Shown here one piece after another: positions 56,985-64,000 of a DNA stretch of 64,000 nt. How positions within the stretch are numbered: position 1 is the stretch's first letter; each line of letters begins with the position of its first letter. Source of the stretch: Mediterraneibacter gnavus ATCC 29149. Its GTDB lineage: Bacteria > Bacillota > Clostridia > Lachnospirales > Lachnospiraceae. Position numbers and translations under genes: made by a program. The stretch covers positions 682,001 to 746,000 of the forward strand of contig NZ_CP043051.1 of NCBI RefSeq assembly GCF_008121495.1, read 5' to 3'. The notes under the pieces are model-generated. The model had not been told where the DNA came from. It did not search any database and saw nothing but the letters and a program-made list of their open reading frames with translations.

Positions 56985-58313
56985 TCAGAACTCCCCCCTT
57001 CTCCCTGCTGCATCCAGAATATTCATCTGCATCCTATATTTTGCCACCGTTCTTCTTGAGATCTGTATTCCCTCTTCTCCCAGTTTCTGCGCCAGTTTTT
57101 GATCACTCAGCGGTTTCTTCTTATCTTCGCTTTGAATGAAATTTCTTAGCATCAGCTTCACTGAATCGCTACTGACTTCCTCCGTCCCTTTTGGCATAAA
57201 ATCTGACAGTGCATAAACGCCCCAGCCACACTGCAGATATTTTCCTTTCACCGCCCTGCTGATTGTTGATTCATTCACCTCCATAATCTGTGCAACATCC
57301 TTCTGTCTGATCGGTTTCATATCCTTTCCCGAGTCCAAAAACATCCTCTGGAAATCAACCAGTATATCTGCAATCCTCTGCAATGTATGACTTCTCTGCT
57401 CTATGCATGCTCTCAGCCATTCTGCCTGCGCCTGCTTTTGCATAATATATTCCCGAACCTCCGCCTCTTTCGAATCTCGCAGTTTTACATAGAATTCATT
57501 CAGCCTCAGTTCCCGGTACACAGCCTCATTCAATTCCGCTATATATTTTCCATGTTCTTTTGACACAATAATATCTGGTATTACATACCCCCCTGTGTTT
57601 CTCCCATATATTCTTCCTGGTTTTGGATTCAGGGTTCTGATTCTGGAAAATGCGTCTCTTACCGCCGCCTCTTCCTCTCCCAGTTCTTTTGCAATTGCTG
57701 AAATTTTATGTTTTGACAGATCTTCCAGATAATTTTTTACCAGAGTAATCGCAAGCCGGGAGTCTTTCTGTCGCTTCAACTGCAGAATCAGACATTCCTT
57801 CAAATCGGCGGCCCCGATTCCGGCCGGCTCCAATGATTTCAGTATCTCCAGCGCACTCCGAAGTTCCCGCACCGAACATGGTATGTACTCTGCCAGTTTT
57901 TTCACCGAAATCTCCAGATATCCTCTACTGTCCAATGATCCTGCTAACTTTTCCACAATTTTCTTTTCTTTTTCCCCAATTGGCATCGTCAACAGCTGCT
58001 GATGTATTATATCCACAAGGCTTTCTTCCTGAAGAGTCCACCAGTCTTCTAACAACTGATGACCGCCGGCATAGCTCCAGTCGGTATCCTCCGATGCCGT
58101 TACTCCTGTTTCATCAGACTTACGCATATCTTCCCTCACCAGTTCTTCCAGCGGTGCCTCTGCCAGTTCTTCCACTTCAATCAACGGATTTTCCAGTGCC
58201 ACTTCCTGAATATACACAGCAATTTCCTGTGCATTCATTTGCAGGATGCGTGCCTGCTCAATCTGCTTCTGATATACCCTTTGTTTCTGCTCAACCTTCA
58301 GTTCCAGTCCCAT
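56985..58313 (-). CDS. rpoN: RNA polymerase sigma-54 factor
   Basis: Alternative sigma factor that needs an AAA+ activator and recognises -24/-12 promoters, 442 residues. The N-terminal Gln/Leu-rich region I (QKQIEQARILQMNAQEIAVY) binds activator and core. The core-binding region follows, then the HTH (MEVNESTISRAVKGKYLQ) and the RpoN box SRRTVAKYRMQM close to the end. ATG with GAGGAAATTC upstream. It starts 15 bases after a LevR-type activator gene, so factor and activator form one operon. Confidence 0.97.
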   Translation of the reverse strand: MGLELKVEQKQRVYQKQIEQARILQMNAQEIAVYIQEVALENPLIEVEELAEAPLEELVREDMRKSDETGVTASEDTDWSYAGGHQLLEDWWTLQEESLVDIIHQQLLTMPIGEKEKKIVEKLAGSLDSRGYLEISVKKLAEYIPCSVRELRSALEILKSLEPAGIGAADLKECLILQLKRQKDSRLAITLVKNYLEDLSKHKISAIAKELGEEEAAVRDAFSRIRTLNPKPGRIYGRNTGGYVIPDIIVSKEHGKYIAELNEAVYRELRLNEFYVKLRDSKEAEVREYIMQKQAQAEWLRACIEQRSHTLQRIADILVDFQRMFLDSGKDMKPIRQKDVAQIMEVNESTISRAVKGKYLQCGWGVYALSDFMPKGTEEVSSDSVKLMLRNFIQSEDKKKPLSDQKLAQKLGEEGIQISRRTVAKYRMQMNILDAAGRRGEF

Positions 58314-58328
58314 CGAATTTCCTCTTTA

Positions 58329-60989
58329 CTACTTAATCAGTCTTTTAAACAATTCGTATAGCATCGACAATTCATATTCATCCAATCTGATTCTGTATTT
58401 TTTTTCTGCTTCCGCAAATACAATCCGAGAAATCCGATAGAACTCCTTCTCTTGCTCAGATAATTCCCGTTGTTCTTCCTCATAACCATCCTGTGCGATC
58501 ATCAGACGCTCAAACATAAATGCAATGTGCATATACAAATTTAGTCTCACATGCCCCGACATTTCCAATGCATAATACTTTTCATACCGCATCAAAATCA
58601 GTTCTACTTCCCGAACTACAACCGCAGGGTTCAAAAACTGCAGTCGGCTTACGATACCTTCCATTGAGAAAAACTTTACAAATTCTCTTTTGAGCACTTC
58701 AAACTGCTCCGGATTTATTACTGTCTTTAAGGAATCCCACAGCACCTGTTCTCCACTTCCATCCAACACATCATACATACTCAGCCATGGAGTTTTTACT
58801 TCTTCTGAAAGTGATGAAGTCGTCAAAATCAACAGTGTCTGCTCAAAGGATTTTTCCCCTTTTTCACCCAAAACCCGAATCAGTTCCTTATAATCCATCG
58901 TAATAAAATCAAGCCCGCAGTCTCCGAGCACGCTTTTCATCATTTCCTGAATCTTTTCCGCAATTCCCACTCCGGACATACAGGATATGACAATATTTTT
59001 TCCCTGTGAAAGACCTTCAAAAAACTGTACATCAAAACTACAGATTTTCTTTGTACTCTGTGTAATTTCCGTAAAGGAACTATGTCCCAGTATTTTAATT
59101 CCGATATCGAGCGCAATTGCCGTAGAAACATTATTGATAATCATCAGATCCCCTGACAGACTGTTTTTGATCAATGTATACATTCTGCTGAGAGAACCTG
59201 TATCTACCAGCAGAATCACTCCTCTTCCTCCCGGAATATCTTCCAGATAACTCCTTACTTTATCAATCATCGCATCAAAAGAAGAGTCCATCGGCATATC
59301 AATTGCTTCAAACACAAAGGTTCCACATGCCTGATTCACCACTTTTGCAATACTGCTCGCCGTTGTATCTCCATGCGCAGCAATCAAACCTGCCAGTTCA
59401 ACAGACTCTACAACATACTCATGCAGAGCAACTGTAAACAAAAACAGGACGTGTTTTCCACAGCCTTGTTCCAACGATACCACTTTCTCAAAAAGACGTT
59501 TTGCAATATAATGTGCCCTTGAAAGAGACTGTTCAAAATAAACAGACAATTTCCACTCCATCTCTGCATCCAATTCCATTTGCGAGAACATCTTATAACT
59601 CAGGTACAGTTCCTTCAGACATTGGTCTGTCACACGAATTCCATAGCGTTTCAGCACCAATCTGCAGCTGCTCTCAAACATCTTTCTTACCGTATTTTCG
59701 AACACCGAAGAACTCACTGTGACATATTTCTCCCAAGTCTTCATCTGGTGTTTATACCGTAGATATAACATATCTGTTTTATCCCAGGAAGCCTTCACCA
59801 CCTCTTCCCAGAGAGCTGAAACATTCAAAGCATGTTCCGTAACACATGCTTCATACGCAGATTCACTTTCCTGACTGCACAAAACTTTCATCGGACAGAC
59901 AATTTCTTCCAAAGAATCACCCTTGTCCGGTGTCTCATTCTGCAGCTCTCTTGAAGAGATTTTCAACAGTTTTTCCTCCTGTTGCCGAAAATATGCTTCT
60001 GCACAGCTTACCCGCACAAGATTTTCCAGTTTTCCGATATTTCCAGGTAACTTTGAAAAGCACAGATACTGCATCGCATCCTTTTCAATCAGAATATCCC
60101 TGTTGATCTTTACCGCTTCTTTCTGATAAAACCGATAAATTAACTGTAGTCGTTCCATCAGCGGTCTTTCCGCAATACTTCCGATTGAAGTCTGTACGGT
60201 AATTCTCCGGCGAAATGTTTCCAGAAGGACTTTTTCCGGAATCTCCGTTGTTGCAAAAATAAACCTTACCTTCGCCGCTTTCCAGTTCTTGTCACCAAGC
60301 GGTCGATATTTTCCTGTGTCCATGAAAATAAAAAGCTTTTCCTGGTTTTCATAAGACAGCCGGTGAATCTCGTCCAGAAAAAGATAACCGCCGTCCGCTT
60401 CCTGCAAAAGCCCCTCTTTATCTGTATCCGCTCCGGTAAAGCTTCCCTTTTTATACCCTAAAAGTGCTGCCGACAATAGCTCTGGATTGTTCGCATAATC
60501 TGCACAATTCAGCACTACCAACGGAGCACTCTCGCTGATAACTGCACTGGAAACTGCATATTGGTGAATCAGTCTTGCCAGAAAGCTTTTTCCGACCCCA
60601 CTTTCTCCTGTAATCAGTATTGGCAGTCCGTCCGGCGGATATGACACCGCCGCTTTGCATCTTTCAATTACATTTTTCTGGCTGCCGTCAGCACCGATCA
60701 TTGTATCAAAGACGTCTTCCCGGCGTACTTCCGGCAGCACTTCTTCTATTTCTTTTCTTTCTTCACTGACAGAACCCTGCACATTCTCTCTCTGTTGTTT
60801 CCTGATATTCCAGCATACCGGCCGGGTAAGTGTCTTTTCCACACTACCTTCTTCCAAAAGACGGTTCAGATAATGGCTGACTACCTGTCGGCTTAAATTC
60901 AGCTCTTCTGCAAGTGCTGCCGCCGTAATCTGACAATCACTCTTCGACATCCTGCACAGCGCCTGATATACCCTGTCTTTTGCTTCCAT
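58329..60989 (-). CDS. LevR-type sigma-54 activator with PTS regulation domains
   Basis: Transcription activator of the LevR/ManR group, 886 residues. The N-terminal HTH (AAALAEELNLSRQVVSHYLNRL) is at about 20-45. The AAA+ domain has Walker A GESGVGKSF (about 126-134), GSFTGA (about 180, the sigma-54 contact loop, usually GAFTGA) and Walker B YLFLDEIHRL. PTS regulation domains, an EIIA-Man-like part (VVSVELAGLIAAHGDTTASS-type region) and a second PRD follow. ATG 60987-60989 follows GGGAGG; the longer frame adds 11 residues. Such proteins switch on mannose-family PTS operons; none is in this window. Confidence 0.92.
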   Translation of the reverse strand: MEAKDRVYQALCRMSKSDCQITAAALAEELNLSRQVVSHYLNRLLEEGSVEKTLTRPVCWNIRKQQRENVQGSVSEERKEIEEVLPEVRREDVFDTMIGADGSQKNVIERCKAAVSYPPDGLPILITGESGVGKSFLARLIHQYAVSSAVISESAPLVVLNCADYANNPELLSAALLGYKKGSFTGADTDKEGLLQEADGGYLFLDEIHRLSYENQEKLFIFMDTGKYRPLGDKNWKAAKVRFIFATTEIPEKVLLETFRRRITVQTSIGSIAERPLMERLQLIYRFYQKEAVKINRDILIEKDAMQYLCFSKLPGNIGKLENLVRVSCAEAYFRQQEEKLLKISSRELQNETPDKGDSLEEIVCPMKVLCSQESESAYEACVTEHALNVSALWEEVVKASWDKTDMLYLRYKHQMKTWEKYVTVSSSVFENTVRKMFESSCRLVLKRYGIRVTDQCLKELYLSYKMFSQMELDAEMEWKLSVYFEQSLSRAHYIAKRLFEKVVSLEQGCGKHVLFLFTVALHEYVVESVELAGLIAAHGDTTASSIAKVVNQACGTFVFEAIDMPMDSSFDAMIDKVRSYLEDIPGGRGVILLVDTGSLSRMYTLIKNSLSGDLMIINNVSTAIALDIGIKILGHSSFTEITQSTKKICSFDVQFFEGLSQGKNIVISCMSGVGIAEKIQEMMKSVLGDCGLDFITMDYKELIRVLGEKGEKSFEQTLLILTTSSLSEEVKTPWLSMYDVLDGSGEQVLWDSLKTVINPEQFEVLKREFVKFFSMEGIVSRLQFLNPAVVVREVELILMRYEKYYALEMSGHVRLNLYMHIAFMFERLMIAQDGYEEEQRELSEQEKEFYRISRIVFAEAEKKYRIRLDEYELSMLYELFKRLIK

Positions 60990-61028
60990 AAAAAGTACCT
61001 CCCGGTTTTTCTGCTTTTTCATACCCCT

Positions 61029-61057
61029 ATTATAATAAATTTTGAGTTTCTCTACAA
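61029..61057 (-). promoter_or_regulatory. Promoter of the LevR-like gene and rpoN
   Basis: Minus strand -35 TTGTAG (61052-61057), 17-base spacer, -10 TATAAT (61029-61034). The IS4-like element begins 13 bases upstream of the -35, so the promoter itself is intact but anything further upstream was displaced. Confidence 0.65.
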
Positions 61058-61069
61058 CACTTTTCTTTT

Positions 61070-62243
61070 CTTGAGTTTCCGCAGAATTATCCTCCTCAGA
61101 TAAGTCTGCTATGTTTCGTTATCCACAACTTTCAAAAAATGCCTAAAATATAAGGAATCCTGTTCCTTTTTGATGTAAAATTAAGCTACCAAACCAAAAA
61201 CTTACTAAACAAAAAGAAAGGGGATCCCTTATGATTAATTCTACATCAACTACTTACTCTCTGAAAAGAAAAATTTTAACTTTTACAAATAAAATTTCCT
61301 GCCGTCTTCCGAAACCAGACCGCAAGTTTATATCAGATATGGTTTACGGTATTTTGGCATCTCAGAGCTGTCTGCTTACCGATATTTCCGATCAGCTCCA
61401 TGAACCTGCACGTAAAGTAAATACAGTAAAACGACTTTCCACACATCTCTTGGAAGGCCCCCTGCCGCTGCGGCTTCCACTTATCTCCATACCGTAAAGA
61501 AGCTCTCGCCTCCCGATCCGGTGGTCCTGATTGATGAAAGCGATGTTGTAAAGCCGGATGGGAAACACTTTGAAGCCCTGGGCATTGTCCGGGATGGTTC
61601 AGAAAGCACACAGACAAAAATGTTTATAAAAAGGGATATCATGTAACGGAAGCCTGCGTTTTAACTGCTCATAAGCATCCCGTCAGTATTTTTTCCCGGC
61701 TCCATTCTTCTGCTGAGAAAGATTACAAATCTGTAAATACCATCACATTTGATGCGATCAGACAGGCCGTCTCTCTTTTCGGGAAAGCTACTTTCGTTAT
61801 GGATCGGGGTTATGATGACAATAAAATCTTCCTCTTCCTCGACCAACAGAAGCAGGATTATGCGCTCCGCCTGATTGCCAGGAGGAATCAGAGCCTCCAA
61901 CAAATGCCCTGAAAGTTTCTATCATACAGAAAGCAGATCCGATCAAAGAGAAAGTAAGCTTCTGCTATTATCGGCTGGCGAAAGGCATCTCCGGCATACT
62001 GTCGTATGCAAAAGAAGGTGTCCGACTGTGGTTCCGGACAAAGCGTCCGGCATGCCGTCAACTCTGCCTTAAGCTGACCGGTTAAGTAGAGAAAAGAATA
62101 GGTCTCCTAAAGTCCGGTTCCGGCGGGGCTTATTAAAGTGCCTCTATTTTCGGCACTGCCATTCTAAATCTCTCAAAATTTCGGCAGATTGGCACTTTGG
62201 GAAGACATATCCATTTTTTCAGTGCAATTTGCGGAAACTCAAG
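61070..62243 (+). mobile_element. IS4-like insertion sequence with terminal repeats and target duplication
   Basis: About 1.17 kb. Left end CTTGAGTTTCCGCA (61070-61083) is repeated inverted at the right end (62230-62243), identical over 14 bases, and the match continues with a one-base gap. Outside lies a direct repeat TTTTCTTTT(C) (61061-61070 and 62244-62253), 9-10 bp, in line with IS4-family target duplications. The transposase inside is frameshifted. Confidence 0.88.
61231..62085 (+). pseudogene. IS4-like transposase with several frameshifts
   Basis: ATG 61231 follows AAAGGGGAT. The first frame reads MINSTSTTYSLKRKILTFTN and on to KPDRKFISDMVYGILASQSC, a start shared by Lachnospiraceae transposases. 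It then breaks near 61450 at a run of five C. The next frame carries PVVLIDESDVVKPDGKHFEA (first catalytic Asp), breaks near 61617 at a run of A, and continues as FVMDRGYDDNKIFLFLDQQK (second Asp). A third break lies near 61890. Not able to make a full protein. Confidence 0.85.
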
Positions 62244-62323
62244 TTTTCTTTTCCATCTCATGGCTTTTTGTCCCGGGGATTACTGTTCATATGTTAACCT
62301 GTGAGCAGTAACTCCCGGCATTC

Positions 62324-63442
62324 TTACCTCGGCAGACGTGCTCTTCTGTCCGGAAATACCCGATCAAATCCTTCTGCAGAATCCTGATACCAATAAGCCA
62401 CTGTTGCCACATCGTCCGAACGTTCAAACAATGACAGATCATCATTTCCAATCTGCTGCAAAGTTACTTTGATATCTTCTGAAAAAGCGATTGGATCTAG
62501 AATATGCCAGCGGTACAGACCATGGCGCGGCAGACTGTCATCACCAAATGCATGTACTGCATTTAATTTTCCTGTTTCAAACCGTACACGTGTCTTGTCC
62601 TTTGTCTCATAAAACGGATAACCTAGAAACAGTGTGGAATAGTTCTTAACGGAAGGTCTTCCCAGCTCATCTTTCTGATGAAATGCCCACGCACCTCCGA
62701 AATAATCTTCAGAACCTGTGGAGGATACGGTCGGGAATTCTTCATCTCCATCCAGATAGAACTTAAATTCACCCTCTCCCCACCAATATCTTTCCAGTGC
62801 AGTCAGCGCAAGAAATGTTCCTACATAATAGCCTTTTCCTTTAATCTTATCCAGTATCACGTAATCTTTTGCCAGTTCTGTTTGTCTTTCCCGTTTCCAG
62901 TATGCGTGGAAATACAGAGTGTTTTCCGGCAGACTGTCTGTCTCCGCATAATTTACTGTATAGAAAAATGAAGTAATGTCTTTCGGATGTTCATTTGTAA
63001 TGGTAATTCTTGCTCTTTCACGAAACGGCATTTCAAAATAGCTGTTCATACCGCCCGTTGGATTTACTACGATCGGCAGAGACGCAATGTCACATCGTTC
63101 GCCGAATCCGTTGCAGAAGAAATCTCCCAGTGGAGCTTCTACCGCCGGAGTGCTGCTGTTGTCCCAATAGATTCTGAGTACAACATCACGCATAACAAAA
63201 CTTCCCTTTTCTGTATTTTCACGAATCGTCATCCAGATATGACGAATGATTCCCGGTCCTTTTATATCTGCAATGACCGTCTCTTCTCCCATTGGAAGAC
63301 GGATACTTCCTCTTCCTTTTCTCTGCGGTCCGAGTGCACTGTCTTCCATGCATGCTCTTCCCTTTTCTCCCGTCGGATTTTCCGGAGATACTGCTCTTGA
63401 CCGCTCGCCCTTAAAGGTTGTGATATTATTTAATAAATTCAT
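62324..63442 (-). CDS. GH172 (DUF2961) glycosidase
   Basis: Carbohydrate-active protein of the DUF2961 family, now glycoside hydrolase family 172, 372 residues. Known members act on arabinofuranosides and difructose anhydrides. There is no signal peptide, so it is cytoplasmic. Typical segments are GPGIIRHIWMTI (near 62-73), LRIYWDNSSTPAVEAPLGDF (near 87) and STGSEDYFGGAW (near 238). The ATG overlaps the end of the upstream gene by 17 bases, with GTGGAG upstream, so the pair is coupled. Exact substrate unknown. Confidence 0.88.
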   Translation of the reverse strand: MNLLNNITTFKGERSRAVSPENPTGEKGRACMEDSALGPQRKGRGSIRLPMGEETVIADIKGPGIIRHIWMTIRENTEKGSFVMRDVVLRIYWDNSSTPAVEAPLGDFFCNGFGERCDIASLPIVVNPTGGMNSYFEMPFRERARITITNEHPKDITSFFYTVNYAETDSLPENTLYFHAYWKRERQTELAKDYVILDKIKGKGYYVGTFLALTALERYWWGEGEFKFYLDGDEEFPTVSSTGSEDYFGGAWAFHQKDELGRPSVKNYSTLFLGYPFYETKDKTRVRFETGKLNAVHAFGDDSLPRHGLYRWHILDPIAFSEDIKVTLQQIGNDDLSLFERSDDVATVAYWYQDSAEGFDRVFPDRRARLPR

Positions 63443-64000
63443 AATCCTGACTCCATTTCTCTTCGTTGTTTGGGTGAATTAATTTCTTTTGATTTTTTTT
63501 CATTTCTACATAAACCGGAAATGTACTTCTATTTTTCATAGAAAACTCTGCCATATGATGCTCATACCGAACCGAAATATCAAATCGGGCATTTCCTATC
63601 CGCATATTTTTCCAGCAGAATCCGCCGATAAACCGCTTAGGATGGATTCTGAACACCGCCTTCGGCGCATCATATTCGATTCCGAGAAATTCCGTGATAA
63701 AAAGGATAAAAAAGATTCCTGCACCCCATCCACATTTTCCGCAGCTGTTCATTCTCACAACATCACCGGTCTGTGCTCCGATCTTATACGGCCACCACCA
63801 CCAGGAACCATCCAGGTCTATCAGTCTTTCTAACTCACGAAATCTACCTTCGTCTCCTGACCAGTTTTCTTTCTCTGCCGCACCGTTTAAAATCGAAATA
63901 TATCCCGGAAATGTTGCCCCGGACTGATTTCCCCACTTGATTCCTCTGCTCAGTTCACTGTAAGTAGGATTTTCTCTGCTTCCTGTAAACTGACCATACT
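63426..64000 (-). CDS. C-terminal part of a probable cytoplasmic glycosidase (partial)
   Basis: The reading frame is open to the right edge; about 191 residues are visible and the N-terminus is missing. Visible sequence includes GIKWGNQSGATFPGYISILN, then LIDLDGSWWWWPYKIGAQTG and SCGKCGWGAGIFFILFITEF, followed by a beta-rich tail (FDISVRYEHHMAEFSMKNRS). The pattern of an aromatic-rich helical segment followed by a beta-sandwich fits a six-hairpin (alpha/alpha)6 glycosidase, but I cannot name the family. It is coupled to the GH172 gene by a 17-base overlap and probably acts on the same sugar. Confidence 0.7.
   Translation of the reverse strand, partial: YGQFTGSRENPTYSELSRGIKWGNQSGATFPGYISILNGAAEKENWSGDEGRFRELERLIDLDGSWWWWPYKIGAQTGDVVRMNSCGKCGWGAGIFFILFITEFLGIEYDAPKAVFRIHPKRFIGGFCWKNMRIGNARFDISVRYEHHMAEFSMKNRSTFPVYVEMKKNQKKLIHPNNEEKWSQDYEFIK

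Noticed and set aside
61119-61127. Single TTATCCACA box inside the left part of the IS4-like element
   Set aside because: A lone box within a mobile element; too little to claim DnaA control.

Overview
This window looks like a chromosomal segment of a low-to-mid GC anaerobic Firmicute, most likely Clostridia of the Lachnospiraceae (Blautia, Dorea or Mediterraneibacter-like). Pointers are the GlgC/GlgD pair, an archaeal/eukaryotic-type ProRS behind a T-box, a Na+/H+ pyrophosphatase of the K+-dependent type, ATP-type PEP carboxykinase, the long S12 form of Gram-positives, SpoVG, a LevR-type sigma-54 activator, and strong AGGAGG ribosome binding sites. The genus is inferred from gene content only. 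I see no rRNA, tRNA or CRISPR array.

Layout. 1-2.3 kb: end of a sugar ABC transporter operon (permease cut by the window edge, lipoprotein binding protein). 2.5-8.7 kb: an accessory patch with two paralogous ABC exporters (one has lost its ATPase domain), a regulator whose N-terminal HTH has been broken by a deletion, ogt, a GNAT acetyltransferase and a ParE/Phd-type toxin-antitoxin pair with a recognisable operator. 8.9-13.7 kb: the str operon rpsL-rpsG-fusA-tuf. 13.8-24.1 kb: AEC transporter, proS with promoter and T-box, the xpaC-telA pair, an RluA-type pseudouridine synthase overlapping a K+/H+ antiporter, spoVG, and glgC-glgD. 24.3-29.2 kb (plus strand): murC, then a replication operon (DnaD-domain protein, DnaI/DnaC-like loader, divergent prs) preceded by three tandem DnaA boxes. 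29.3-33.8 kb: hppA, and an orphan KdpD/KdpE-type two-component system followed by an unlisted-size 49-residue membrane protein.

33.8-46.1 kb, minus strand, is the transcription/translation core rpmG-secE-nusG-rplK-rplA-rplJ-rplL-rpoB-rpoC, followed by thiT under a TPP riboswitch that starts about 17 bases after the rpoC stop. Regulatory sites are clear: a secE-operon promoter, an L10 leader, twin L1-like leader hairpins before rplK and rplA, an internal terminator after rplL and a separate rpoB promoter. In many Firmicutes rpoC runs straight into rpsL; here about 20 kb separates the two blocks.

46.2-53 kb (plus): pckA, then a four-gene operon hypB - large FeS/FAD oxidoreductase - hypA - polytopic membrane protein (DUF5692-like), with no hydrogenase structural gene and no hypCDEF. 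This is the best candidate for an undescribed system: nickel-handling proteins coupled to an electron-transfer flavoprotein and a membrane partner. 53-55.4 kb: XRE regulator, a helical hypothetical protein, and bioY with a BirA-like operator. 55.4-62.3 kb is a mobile-element patch: an IS5-like remnant, a decayed IS630-family element and a decayed IS4-like element (intact terminal repeats and target duplication) flank rpoN and a LevR-type activator. 62.3-64 kb: a GH172 (DUF2961) glycosidase gene translationally coupled to a partial carbohydrate-active protein that runs off the right edge.
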